A stretch of DNA of 64,000 nucleotides from CAZQVA01 sp964596685 (GCA_964596685.1 CAZQVA010000008.1:1-64000), one strand, 5' to 3'; shown: positions 44,536-53,034, counted from the first letter of the stretch. Notes: generated from the letters alone by a model not told the origin. Program-made: numbers and translations.

Positions 44536-46499
44536 CTTTTGATCTTGTTGCACCATTTAAGCCTGCAGGGGACCAACCACAGGCCATTGCCTCTTTGGTT
44601 GATGGGCTAAAAGAGAAAAAAGCAGCGCAGGTTCTTTTGGGAATTACTGGTTCGGGGAAAACTTTTACCATGGCGAATGTCGTGGCAACTGTTCAACGTC
44701 CAACTCTTGTTCTAGCACATAATAAGACTTTGGCGGGGCAATTATACCAGGAGTTTCGCTCATTTTTTCCCAACAATGCGGTTGAATACTTCGTCTCTTA
44801 TTATGATTATTACCAACCAGAAGCTTACATTCCGCGCACAGATACCTATATTGAAAAAGATATGGCGATTAATGATGAGATCGACCGCATGCGTCTTAGT
44901 GCGACGCGGGCGCTTTTAGAGCGACGCGATGTATTGATCGTGGCTTCTGTATCGTGTATTTATGGTTTAGGACTGCCTGAACATTATATCGAAATGCGTT
45001 GTTCACTGCAGCGAGGACAGCTTCTTGATCGCGATGCCTTTCTCATGCAGCTCGTTCATATGCGTTATGAGCGCAATGACTGGGAGCTAGAGCGAGGGCG
45101 CTTTCGCGTCCGTGGGGATGTTATTGAAATTCTGCCGGCCTATGAAGAGGCGGCCGCCTTGCGCATTGAATTGTGGAATGGATCCATTGAACGGATACGT
45201 CAGGTAGATGTGCTCACCGGAAAACAACTGTACGAAGTACAAGAGATCACATTATATCCTGCTTCTCACTTTGTAACACCGGTTGAAACTAGAGAACGCG
45301 CCATTGCTTCTATCCAGGCGGAATTACAACCACGTCTGGCTGAATTTGAGGCGACAGAGCGTTTTCTGGAGAAGCAGCGGCTTTTAGAACGTACGCGTTA
45401 CGATGTAGAAATGATTCGCGAAACTGGAACGTGTAAGGGGATTGAAAATTATTCGCGCCACTTTTCGCAACGTCTTCCCGGCGAGCCTCCCGCGTGTTTA
45501 CTCGATTATTTTCCCGATGATTTTCTCTTTATTATCGACGAATCACATCAAACATTACCTCAGCTACATGCGATGTATGCAGGGGATCGGGCGCGGAAAA
45601 GTTCCTTGATTGAATATGGTTTCAGATTGCCATCGGCGCTCGACAACCGCCCCTTAAATTTTGATGAAGTGTATGGTAAGTTTTTTAAAAGCGTGATCTA
45701 TGTTTCTGCTACGCCTGCAGAATGGGAGATAGGGGAGGCAAAAGGGGCCATTGTCGAGCAAATTATCCGTCCCACAGGTCTGCTTGATCCAATGATCGAA
45801 GTGCGTCCAGCAACAGGACAAATTGATGATGTCTTGTCGGAGATTGATCAAATCACTAAAAAAGGAGCGCGTGTTCTTGTCACGACCTTGACTAAAAAGC
45901 TTTCTGAGGAGCTTACAAAATATTTAACTGAATTGGGTATCAAAGCAAAGTATCTGCATTCTGATATCGATACAATTGAGCGCAGTGAGATTATTAGGGA
46001 TTTGCGCTTGGGTGCTTTTGAGGTGCTTGTAGGTATCAACCTTTTGCGAGAGGGACTTGATATGCCAGAAGTTGCCCTAGTATGTATTCTCGATGCAGAT
46101 AAACAGGGTTTTTTGCGCAGCGAGACGGCTCTCATACAGACTTGTGGGCGTGCGGCCCGCAATGAGCAGGGAAAGGTTATTCTTTATGCAGATAGGGAAA
46201 CGAAGGCAATTGCGCGTACAGTAGAGATCACGAAAAATCGCCGTGCGATTCAGGAAGCCTTTAATAAAGAGCATGGAATTATTCCAAGGACAATTATCCG
46301 AGAAATTCAATCCCTGAAGCCACAAGAAGCTGCTGTGCAGGAAAAGGTGCTTCAAGAGCATCTTAGTTTAAAGCAGATTGAAAAGAAAGCCCTTCAGTGC
46401 GAGAGAGCAATGCGTAAAGCAGCTAAAGAGTGGCGTTTTGAGGAAGCGGCACGTTTGCGTGACGAATGGAATGCGTTAAAACTACTATTACTTGGTTAA
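44532..46499 (+). CDS. uvrB: Excinuclease ABC subunit B
   Basis: DNA-damage-recognition helicase of nucleotide excision repair. Intact domains: Walker A LLGITGSGKTFTMA (about residue 36), the beta-hairpin YYDYYQPEAYIP, DESHQTLPQ, helicase motif VLVGINLLREGLDMPE with QTCGRAARN, and the C-terminal UVR motif (AMRKAAKEWRFEEAARLRDE). Length 655 is normal. Coupled by ATGA to the TrpRS-like gene. Confidence 0.97.
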   Translation: MTFDLVAPFKPAGDQPQAIASLVDGLKEKKAAQVLLGITGSGKTFTMANVVATVQRPTLVLAHNKTLAGQLYQEFRSFFPNNAVEYFVSYYDYYQPEAYIPRTDTYIEKDMAINDEIDRMRLSATRALLERRDVLIVASVSCIYGLGLPEHYIEMRCSLQRGQLLDRDAFLMQLVHMRYERNDWELERGRFRVRGDVIEILPAYEEAAALRIELWNGSIERIRQVDVLTGKQLYEVQEITLYPASHFVTPVETRERAIASIQAELQPRLAEFEATERFLEKQRLLERTRYDVEMIRETGTCKGIENYSRHFSQRLPGEPPACLLDYFPDDFLFIIDESHQTLPQLHAMYAGDRARKSSLIEYGFRLPSALDNRPLNFDEVYGKFFKSVIYVSATPAEWEIGEAKGAIVEQIIRPTGLLDPMIEVRPATGQIDDVLSEIDQITKKGARVLVTTLTKKLSEELTKYLTELGIKAKYLHSDIDTIERSEIIRDLRLGAFEVLVGINLLREGLDMPEVALVCILDADKQGFLRSETALIQTCGRAARNEQGKVILYADRETKAIARTVEITKNRRAIQEAFNKEHGIIPRTIIREIQSLKPQEAAVQEKVLQEHLSLKQIEKKALQCERAMRKAAKEWRFEEAARLRDEWNALKLLLLG

Positions 46500-46518
46500 A
46501 ATTTATCATGGAGGAAAA

Positions 46519-47106
46519 ATGTTAAAAAAGTGGAGTTGTCTGCTAGTGCTTGTTGCAGGAATGTTTGCAACGGATTCTTTACTGGCTAAAGAAAAGAGTG
46601 AGGATAAGGTAGTTCTCGTTCTTTATCATTCTGAAAATGGAGGGACACGAGCTCTTGCTGAAGCAATAGGCTACGGTGCTAAAGAGGTTCCTCATACACA
46701 GGTTCTTGTCAAATCCATCAAAGAGGTCTTGTTGCAGGATGCGAAAGATGCAGATGCAATTGTGGTTGGTTCGCCCGTCTACCTTAATAATCCCGCGCCT
46801 GAAGTACTTTCCTTTGTCAATCTTTGGTACAATGATCCCGCCTTTGATGGGAAATTAGGTGCTGCATTTGCTTCAGGAGGCTCCATCTCTGGTGGAGGTT
46901 CTAACGTTATTTTAGCTTTGGTGGGTGCAATGCTCGAGTGTCAGATGATCGTCGTGGGTGGAGATCAGTGGCAAACGGGGTTAGGAGTGCATTCAGTGAC
47001 AGATGAAGGGCCCTTTAAACAAGTGGTGGATCCCCTCTTTTCTGAGTCAGCGCAGCATTTGGGTAAGCGCATTGCTGTGTTATCTCATGAAATTTGTAAA
47101 AAATAA
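46519..47106 (+). CDS. Exported flavodoxin/WrbA-like protein
   Basis: A 195-residue protein starting at the ATG after GGAGGAAAA (46519), giving a Sec signal peptide (WSCLLVLVAGMFATDSLLA). The mature part is flavodoxin-like: VVLVLYHSENGGTRALAEAI (FMN phosphate loop), ADAIVVGSPVYLNNPAPEV, then LGAAFASGGSISGGGSNVIL, as in WrbA/NAD(P)H:quinone reductases. Flavodoxins are usually cytoplasmic, so the signal is odd. It suggests a periplasmic flavin protein needing an FMN source or Tat-independent loading. It overlaps the uvrB end only if a non-preferred upstream start is used. Confidence 0.8.
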   Translation: MLKKWSCLLVLVAGMFATDSLLAKEKSEDKVVLVLYHSENGGTRALAEAIGYGAKEVPHTQVLVKSIKEVLLQDAKDADAIVVGSPVYLNNPAPEVLSFVNLWYNDPAFDGKLGAAFASGGSISGGGSNVILALVGAMLECQMIVVGGDQWQTGLGVHSVTDEGPFKQVVDPLFSESAQHLGKRIAVLSHEICKK

Positions 47107-47110
47107 TCCG

Positions 47111-48505
47111 TTAAGAACAGGAATCGAATACCTTTTTTGAGCGAAAGACTCCTTTCTTATAGAGCCAGTGTAAAGAACAGGGGACTAAAAGGGCTACTAG
47201 ACCAGCATAGAGGCTGGGGCGTAAGTCATTATTGAATGCGAGGACAAAAAGACAGGCCACCTGAATCCAGATGCTCAAATGCGTCATATAGGGAAACCCA
47301 TTGATCCTAAAAGGGAGTTGAGTCTTATGTTTGCCCTCAGAGCGCCATTCTTGGCGGAAACGCAGTTGACTCCAACAGATTGATATCCAACATACGGCTC
47401 CTGTAAATCCAGATACACCTAGTAAGAGTTTGTAAAGTTGTGCAGTAGGGAAAAGAGCTCCTAGTCCTAGCATTGCCCAGATTGCTGCAAGCGTGATGAT
47501 TGTGGCTTTAGCGGGAACACCTTGTTTACTGATGTGAGAAAAGATGCGTGGAGCCATTCCTTGATGTCCCAGAGCGTGTAGAGAGCGAACGGCACCAAAG
47601 AGCCCGGTGTTGGCGCATGAAATCGCAGCAATGAGGACAACAAAGGTGAAGGCTGCAGCCAAATTAGAAAAGCCATAATGATTTAATGCGGCGGCAAAAA
47701 CGCTCTGATTTAGACTTGCCTGATTCCAAGGAAAGATTGCGGCAATAAGGAGTGTAGGTATTAAGTAAATGCAAATGATGCGTACGACTAGTTGTTTAAT
47801 CGCTTGAGGAACCGCTTTTGAAGCATCTTTTGCCTCAGAGGCACTTAGGCCAATAATTTCAGACCCTTGGAAGTTTACGAGCAGAATCACCATATTCAAT
47901 AAGAGCACCCAGCTTCCGTTGGGGAAAAAGCCCCCTTGATCCACTAGGAATTTCGTGCCCAGGGAAACAGGAGCGGCATTGCCAATCCATCCAAAGAGAA
48001 TGCCGAGCGCACAGAGCGAAAAGAGGGCCAGGGCAGCCACCTTAATTAACGAGAGCCAGAATTCGATCTCGCCAAAAGCTTTAACATGGCACACATTGAT
48101 GGCAGAAACGATAAGACCAAAGAGCATAGCAAAAAGCTGTGGGCTCACGTCTGGAAAAAATCCATGCATAATCATTCCCGCAGCGAGACATTCTGAAGGG
48201 ATATAGACGACCCATGTCATCCAATAGGACCAACCAACGCCACATGCCCAAGTAGGATTGATATAGCGAGCAGCATACGCAATAAAAGAGCCTTTGGAGG
48301 GCGAAGCCAATGTAAGCTCTGATAAGCAGCTCATGGTGAAGTAGGTGATGATGGCGCCTAAAAGATAGGCCAGAAATGCCGCAGGACCAACCTCTTCGAG
48401 TAAGAAACCTGTGCCAAGAAAGTACGCGGATCCGATGATGCCGCCAAGGGCTATGAGACTTAGGTGACGCGCTTTGAGCGCTTGCTTGAGTTCTCGCGTT
48501 TCCAT
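47111..48505 (-). CDS. APC-family amino-acid permease
   Basis: A 464-residue transporter of the amino acid transporter (GABA/proline/aromatic permease) branch. The N-terminus LKARHLSLIALGGIIGSAYF is the classic family motif. NFQGSEIIGLSASEAKDA matches the conserved E-x-x-G-x-x-A-x-E-x-x-x-P loop, and twelve hydrophobic helices are evident. Convergent with the flavodoxin gene (four bases apart). It has a long structured leader (see the regulatory entry). Confidence 0.92.
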   Translation of the reverse strand: METRELKQALKARHLSLIALGGIIGSAYFLGTGFLLEEVGPAAFLAYLLGAIITYFTMSCLSELTLASPSKGSFIAYAARYINPTWACGVGWSYWMTWVVYIPSECLAAGMIMHGFFPDVSPQLFAMLFGLIVSAINVCHVKAFGEIEFWLSLIKVAALALFSLCALGILFGWIGNAAPVSLGTKFLVDQGGFFPNGSWVLLLNMVILLVNFQGSEIIGLSASEAKDASKAVPQAIKQLVVRIICIYLIPTLLIAAIFPWNQASLNQSVFAAALNHYGFSNLAAAFTFVVLIAAISCANTGLFGAVRSLHALGHQGMAPRIFSHISKQGVPAKATIITLAAIWAMLGLGALFPTAQLYKLLLGVSGFTGAVCWISICWSQLRFRQEWRSEGKHKTQLPFRINGFPYMTHLSIWIQVACLFVLAFNNDLRPSLYAGLVALLVPCSLHWLYKKGVFRSKKVFDSCS

Positions 48506-48625
48506 TCGCCCGTGTGCGGGTGATCCTTATGGGTTAGTAAAAAGGTCGGATACGCGCTCTTACAGCAGGGGGCTTCCAGGCTGCTTGCAGGCAAGCGGGT
48601 CTCCGCTTGTGCTGCAACCACAAAA
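48506..48625 (-). promoter_or_regulatory. Structured leader of the permease gene
   Basis: Read on the minus strand, AAGGA is separated from the ATG by an 18-base hairpin (TCACCCG-CACA-CGGGCGA, 48506-48523), which would bring a distant Shine-Dalgarno close to the start. Further upstream, 48583-48609 can fold two mutually exclusive stems that share the same bases: GCTTGC/GCAAGC (48583-48596) or CAAGCGG/CCGCTTG (48592-48609). This looks like an attenuator-type switch; function is inferred. Confidence 0.35.
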
Positions 48626-48825
48626 GAGTCTGAGGGAAGAGGTTGATTTCGACCACGTGATTTTCCTAAATTATGCTCTTAACTAACTGGACCAAATTCC
48701 AGTAAAGCCTTAGCCGCTATAAACCTGGACTAAAGTCCAGTATAAACGCGCTCTATTTTAACATGTGCGCATATTTATCGAATAAGAAAAATCGAGATTA
48801 GAGTCAACCATTTTCTTTAACATTG

Positions 48826-49013
48826 TAAAAAGGTATTGTTGCGCAAGGAATTTATTAGTAGGGAGTTGTAAGGGCCAGGATGGAAGGAAGCGCTTTGTCC
48901 TGTGCGCGCAAGAGAGCATAGCTGATGCCAGCAATGCCGTGGGTAAAAGAAAAGGGGGCAAAGCGCAGGGAGCGGGGGTGCAAAAATGCATGGGTATGCC
49001 AGTTGAAGTTTTT
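48826..49013 (-). pseudogene. Duplicated 3' fragment of lanM
   Basis: These 188 bases match 50492-50679 with about three differences. They encode the last 52 residues of the LanM homologue (through SILALTTPY and stop at 48855-48857) with two amino-acid changes (PRPLRF to PRSLRF; GIGY to GISY). It has no start and no upstream part, so it is a truncated copy. Together with the intact 3' end it forms direct repeats flanking the LRR gene. The flanking gap 48626-48825 holds only small CTGGAC-type palindromes (48722-48753). Confidence 0.9.
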
Positions 49014-49188
49014 GAATGGATTAGTCAGAATCGGTGAAATATAGCTCCAAAATAGAAATGGCAGCTTTTTGGTGAAAAACTTTTATAAGAGATCTTCAAT
49101 CGAGACTGAATCAACGTCCAAGATGTTTTGTTAGGCCAAAACTTGCTCAAGGGGTTTTTAATATGCAGACCTCAAAGTCGAGCTCACG

Positions 49189-50391
49189 TTAAAAAATGAC
49201 AACACTGCAACCTTTATGTTTCAGCGCTTGAATGGTGGGATCCTGCTCAAGTGCGGCTCTATCAATGGTATTCTCAGTAAAAGTGAGAGTCTGAAGCTTG
49301 GGAAGCTTATTTAGGACTGGTGGGACTATTGCGAATTGATTTCTGGAACATTGGAGGGTTTGGAGGTTGTTAAGGGCATTAAATCCTTCTGGTAGTTGCG
49401 TAAGTAGGTTATTACTTAAGAAAAGTCTTTTGAGCTTGCCAAGATTTTGAAGTGTATCCGGAAGGGTCTTCAGTTGGTTTGTTTCGAAAGAAAGTGCTGT
49501 TAGTTCTGCAAGATTTCCAATTTCTGAAGGAATTTCAGTAAGTTGATTTTCAGCCAGAGAGAGAACTTTAAGTTTTTTTAGGTTTCCAATTTCCTGCGGG
49601 ATCTTTGTAAGCTGATTGCCACTAAGAACAAGAGTTTCAAGGTTTTCCAGTTTGAAGATTTCTTTAGGGAGCTCTTTAAGTGAGCATTTATACAGGTTGA
49701 GTGTTTTAAGATTTTGAAGCCTCCCAATAATAGGTGGTAGGGTTACTATTGGCAAGTCTGCTAAATCTAAAGTTTTAGATTGCTCCTTATGGGCATCTAT
49801 AATCCTGGTCTTAACCTTTTCAATTATTTCAAGGTCCACACGACCTATTATCTTACTAGTATTGTGCCATCGCTCAAGTTCATCTTTAATTTGTTGTAAG
49901 GTGTCGTCCTGGGTCTCTATTTGATCCTGAGAAGCATCGATCTGCTTTTGAAGGGGGCGTTTATGCAATTCTGTAGGAGTAAGTGCTTTTTGGGTCGGTT
50001 CTCTTGTATGGCTTGTCAATTTTTCTAACACTTCTGCAGGCGCGTCTGGATGATTAGATAATTCGTGCAAGACATTCGCTCTGTTGGCTTCGAATTCGTC
50101 ACGCGGTGCTGATGCTTCGTCTTTTACTATCCTTTGTGTAGTTGGAGATAGGATTTTCTTAGCTGCATTTTGTGCGCGATGGGTGACCTGGTTTGCAGAT
50201 TCAGGAGTGACTTGTTGTACAGACCGTGATTTGTAGAATGAGACTGCATGAGCGATTCCTAGTGTACAAATTCCCAATAGCACAGAGCTTACGAGTGCTT
50301 TAAATTTGTCTATCTTTGATAAATTATCTGATAATGGATTGCGAATATAGTTTGAAAAGAAATTACTAATGCTTAGGGAAGGCATAGCCAC
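49189..50391 (-). CDS. Leucine-rich repeat protein with N-terminal membrane segment
   Basis: A 400-residue protein. Residues about 32-52 are hydrophobic (SSVLLGICTLGIAHAVSF), a transmembrane or uncleaved signal segment. A charged Gln/Glu-rich linker follows to about 190. Then about seven 23-residue leucine-rich repeats of the L-x-x-L-x-x-L-x-L-x-x-N-x-L-x-x-I-P-x-E-I-G-N type appear, such as LKVLSLAENQLTEIPSEIGN. The final stop TAA falls within a solo family B end. Bacterial LRR proteins of this sort are often host-directed effectors; whether this one is exported is unknown. It lies within the lanM 3' duplication. Confidence 0.9.
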   Translation of the reverse strand: MAMPSLSISNFFSNYIRNPLSDNLSKIDKFKALVSSVLLGICTLGIAHAVSFYKSRSVQQVTPESANQVTHRAQNAAKKILSPTTQRIVKDEASAPRDEFEANRANVLHELSNHPDAPAEVLEKLTSHTREPTQKALTPTELHKRPLQKQIDASQDQIETQDDTLQQIKDELERWHNTSKIIGRVDLEIIEKVKTRIIDAHKEQSKTLDLADLPIVTLPPIIGRLQNLKTLNLYKCSLKELPKEIFKLENLETLVLSGNQLTKIPQEIGNLKKLKVLSLAENQLTEIPSEIGNLAELTALSFETNQLKTLPDTLQNLGKLKRLFLSNNLLTQLPEGFNALNNLQTLQCSRNQFAIVPPVLNKLPKLQTLTFTENTIDRAALEQDPTIQALKHKGCSVVIF

Positions 50392-50520
50392 TCATTTGGT
50401 TTTGAGATTTTTGACCCAACGGCAAAAACACATTTGAAATGTTATTGTTTTTTTTTGTTAGAGTTGCTTAAAAATTCTTTTTTGTCAATTTTAAAAAGGT
50501 ATTGTTGCGCAAGGAATTTA

Positions 50521-53007
50521 TTAGTAGGGAGTTGTAAGGGCCAGGATGGAAGGAAGCGCTTTGTCCTGTGCGCGCAAGAGAGCATAGCCGATGCCGGCAA
50601 TGCCGTGGGTAAAAGAAAAGGGGGCAAAGCGCAGGGGGCGGGGGTGCAAAAATGCATGGGTATGCCAGTTGAAGTTTTTAAGGCGTGGGCCCCAGAGTTC
50701 GAGAAGGGCAAAGGGTCCGCAGCAACAACCATTTTTGGCGTCAAAAAACGTGGGAGTAGGAGGGTCAAGGGGTTTTTCCAGGTATCTTCTCAGGAGTGTC
50801 CCATGGTAGTAGCGCTGTGGGTCTTGATAGGTCTTTGGAAGGCCCTTTTTGATTTGTTGGATTTTTTCATGCAAATCAGGCTCTTGTGTGTGCTTGCTTA
50901 ACTTTTGCAAGGCTAAAAGCATGCCATCATAACCAGTGGCTGCGCCGGAGAGCTCTAAAGCGGGTGAGGGAATGGTGATGGCGTGGCTCAATGTGAGTGC
51001 GCGCTCAAGGAGCTTTTTATCACCAAAGAATTCAAAAAGCATTGTCGCAATCCCTAGTGTGCCGCTATAACCATAAAAGAGGGATGGGGTGGGGAGGGGA
51101 TTTTCGCTGTAAAGGGCGTGTGATAGCGTATAGGCCCCATTGATCGCTTCCTGATCCTTTAAAAGAGTTCCGCTGACTAATAGGGCATGGATCACGCCAC
51201 AAAGCCCACTCATCCAATGAAATTGTATGGCAGATTGTAAAGGGGCTAAAAGAAGCGCACGGATAATTCCTTGTGCCAGTTCTTTAGATCTGCGGCATCC
51301 ACTCACTTTATACCAAGCACTGAGAAAGAGCAAGATGCCAGATAAGCCTGATTCCAAAGTTTCATCGAGCGGCTGATAGGTGAGGATCTCTTCGGGTGCA
51401 TGCGGATTCCATGTCGTACTAAATCCCCAAGCTATTCCATTTTCTAGGTAGAGTTCCTTATGAAATACGTGTGCAATTTGAGAGGCAGCTTCCAAGGCGT
51501 TTTTAGGGGCAGATGGTGGCTTATTACTCGTATAAAGCGCTGTAGCACGTTTAATCCAAAGTAATTGCTTGAAAAAGTCCTTTCGCGAGGCACTGGTGAA
51601 ATTCTCTTGTAAGGAGATTGCAGCTGGTTCTTTAAAAAAGTTTTCTATGATACATCTGCGGTCTGCATCATAAAGATGCGTGTGTTCGGTATGATGATAG
51701 AGCTGAGGAATAGCAAGACGTGACATTGCAGCAACCTCAAAATGAACCAATTGTTTTTCATTGACACTTGCTGGATTGACAAGATGCTGATAGAGCCCTT
51801 GCAGTGGAGCTGAAAAGGTGAAATTGTCTTTCAAATTTTCAATGCGATAGCGTTGTGTTATTAATTCGACAAAGACAGATTGACTGCGCAAAAAACAACG
51901 CGCAAAGCCGCCAGAAAATTGTTGGCTATCCTTTTTTTGGGACAGGATTCGATAGGCTGTGCAAAACCCATTTTCTAACGTCTTTTGATCAAAGGGGTAT
52001 TCTTTGATGAGTGTAGAAAAGAGCGAATGGGTGGTCTGGTCGTCTACTAAACGAGGAAAGAGGATGGATGAGTTAAAGAGGCGATCGCGCTTATTTTGCA
52101 TCAGATGAGCCGCATGAGCATCTCTTTGAGGTCTCCATAGTGCCTCTAGGTCAATGGGCATCACGCCATTTTTGGTGATCAGAAAATTATCTGTTTTAAG
52201 GTCGAAAATATTAAAAAAATAGGTAAAAGCGATCATGGCACCTAAAGTTTTCCACAGAATTTGAGGTGCACATGTCTCTGTCTTGATCTCTTCCATCCAT
52301 CCGTAATTATGGCGAGATAAGGTAACGGTTGGGATAGAAGAAAGTCCCATCGCTTCAAGAAGTTGGCTCCATGTAGCAAAATGGATGATGTCTAGATCAA
52401 GGGATCGTGGTTTATAGTAGAGTGTTTTATGTGCCGTGGTCACTTTAAGTGTACAAGGCGGCAGGCTGTTGCGAGTGGTTTGAATGAGTTGAGGGGTAAG
52501 GGAGGGGAAGTCTTTTTGCAAACGTTGATGAAATATTAAGAAAAAACTTTTAACGTCAAGAAGCAGGCTGCAGATGCAACGTGCCACGACGGGCCATTCT
52601 TGTGCAATCTGTCCCATTGTCATTGTGAAATAATGCGGTGCAACAACTGTTAAAAAGGAGATCAGTTGTTCTGTGAGGACAGCAGCGATTTCATCAGAAG
52701 GGCAGTTACAGTATTCAATGAGTGGGGCGATACCCACCATCGACTCGACCTCAGTCAGAATGGTGACCCATTCGGGCAGATTTCCCTGCCATTGACCATC
52801 AGCCAAACAGGGGAGCGCCTCCATTTTTGTCTTACTGTAGAAATCCGTGAGGTGAGAATGAAAGGCGTCTTTGTCGAACCATTTTTGCCACGCAGCAAGA
52901 CGTTCAGCAGCATTTGGGAGAGAAGGGTCAGGCTTGATAACACCTTGCATGCGTTCATCAAGTGTAGCGGCTCTCGCTGCAATGCTTCTTAAATCACGAT
53001 CTAGCAA
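50521..53007 (-). CDS. LanM-type (class II) lanthionine synthetase homologue
   Basis: An 828-residue protein with an N-terminal LanM dehydratase (DUF4135-like) domain: TLYYKPRSLDLDIIHF, HNYGWMEEIKTE, NIFDLKTDNFLITKNG and MPIDLEALW follow the family (Y-K-P-R-S; G-W-x-E-x; D-x-H-x-E-N; P-v-x-D-l-E). The canonical D-x-H-x-x-N is D-L-K-T-D-N here. The C-terminal LanC-like cyclase shows SGLSGILLFLSAWYK, FYGYSGTLGIATML and the terminal FTHGIAGIGYALLRAQDKA then LPSILAL. The expected zinc ligands (W-C-x-G and C-H-G) are not canonical; GCCCG at about 760-764 is the only candidate. The start is a TTG with GGAG seven bases upstream, inside the CIRCE operator shared with hrcA. No precursor peptide or lanT-like exporter is adjacent. 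Confidence 0.85.
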   Translation of the reverse strand: MLDRDLRSIAARAATLDERMQGVIKPDPSLPNAAERLAAWQKWFDKDAFHSHLTDFYSKTKMEALPCLADGQWQGNLPEWVTILTEVESMVGIAPLIEYCNCPSDEIAAVLTEQLISFLTVVAPHYFTMTMGQIAQEWPVVARCICSLLLDVKSFFLIFHQRLQKDFPSLTPQLIQTTRNSLPPCTLKVTTAHKTLYYKPRSLDLDIIHFATWSQLLEAMGLSSIPTVTLSRHNYGWMEEIKTETCAPQILWKTLGAMIAFTYFFNIFDLKTDNFLITKNGVMPIDLEALWRPQRDAHAAHLMQNKRDRLFNSSILFPRLVDDQTTHSLFSTLIKEYPFDQKTLENGFCTAYRILSQKKDSQQFSGGFARCFLRSQSVFVELITQRYRIENLKDNFTFSAPLQGLYQHLVNPASVNEKQLVHFEVAAMSRLAIPQLYHHTEHTHLYDADRRCIIENFFKEPAAISLQENFTSASRKDFFKQLLWIKRATALYTSNKPPSAPKNALEAASQIAHVFHKELYLENGIAWGFSTTWNPHAPEEILTYQPLDETLESGLSGILLFLSAWYKVSGCRRSKELAQGIIRALLLAPLQSAIQFHWMSGLCGVIHALLVSGTLLKDQEAINGAYTLSHALYSENPLPTPSLFYGYSGTLGIATMLFEFFGDKKLLERALTLSHAITIPSPALELSGAATGYDGMLLALQKLSKHTQEPDLHEKIQQIKKGLPKTYQDPQRYYHGTLLRRYLEKPLDPPTPTFFDAKNGCCCGPFALLELWGPRLKNFNWHTHAFLHPRPLRFAPFSFTHGIAGIGYALLRAQDKALPSILALTTPY

Positions 53008-53027
53008 AGAAGAACTCCGAGTGCTAA
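53001..53027. promoter_or_regulatory. CIRCE operator between lanM and hrcA
   Basis: CTAGCAAAG-N9-GAGTGCTAA has the exact 9-9-9 geometry of CIRCE (TTAGCACTC-N9-GAGTGCTAA). The right half is perfect and the left half keeps TAGCA. CIRCE is the binding site of HrcA, the repressor encoded just downstream. The lanM start codon (53005-53007) and its ribosome binding site lie inside it. Confidence 0.8.
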
Positions 53028-53034
53028 AAAACTC

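Larger units (their letters stand above)
48826..50679. repeat. 188-bp direct repeats bracketing the LRR gene
   Basis: Copies at 48826-49013 and 50492-50679, about 98 % identical, same orientation. The 1478 bp between them (49014-50491) contain the LRR gene and a solo family B end. The arrangement could arise by tandem duplication of lanM with loss of most of one copy, or by single-crossover integration of a DNA carrying the lanM 3' end. Confidence 0.88.

Noticed and set aside
48541..48620. tRNA-like or small RNA gene in the permease leader
   Set aside because: The hairpins do not fit a cloverleaf (no T-loop GTTC-type arm, no acceptor pairing).
48758..48991. 77-codon minus frame across the lanM tail duplicate
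   Set aside because: It is the out-of-frame reading of the duplicated lanM 3' end; the same shadow exists over the intact copy at 50442-50768.
50434..50901. Plus-strand 155-codon frame antisense to the lanM 3' end, Cys-rich at its N-terminus
   Set aside because: It lies fully opposite a well-supported gene, its composition tracks the codons of lanM on the other strand, and only part of it is repeated in the 48.8-kb duplication. Not a lanthipeptide precursor.
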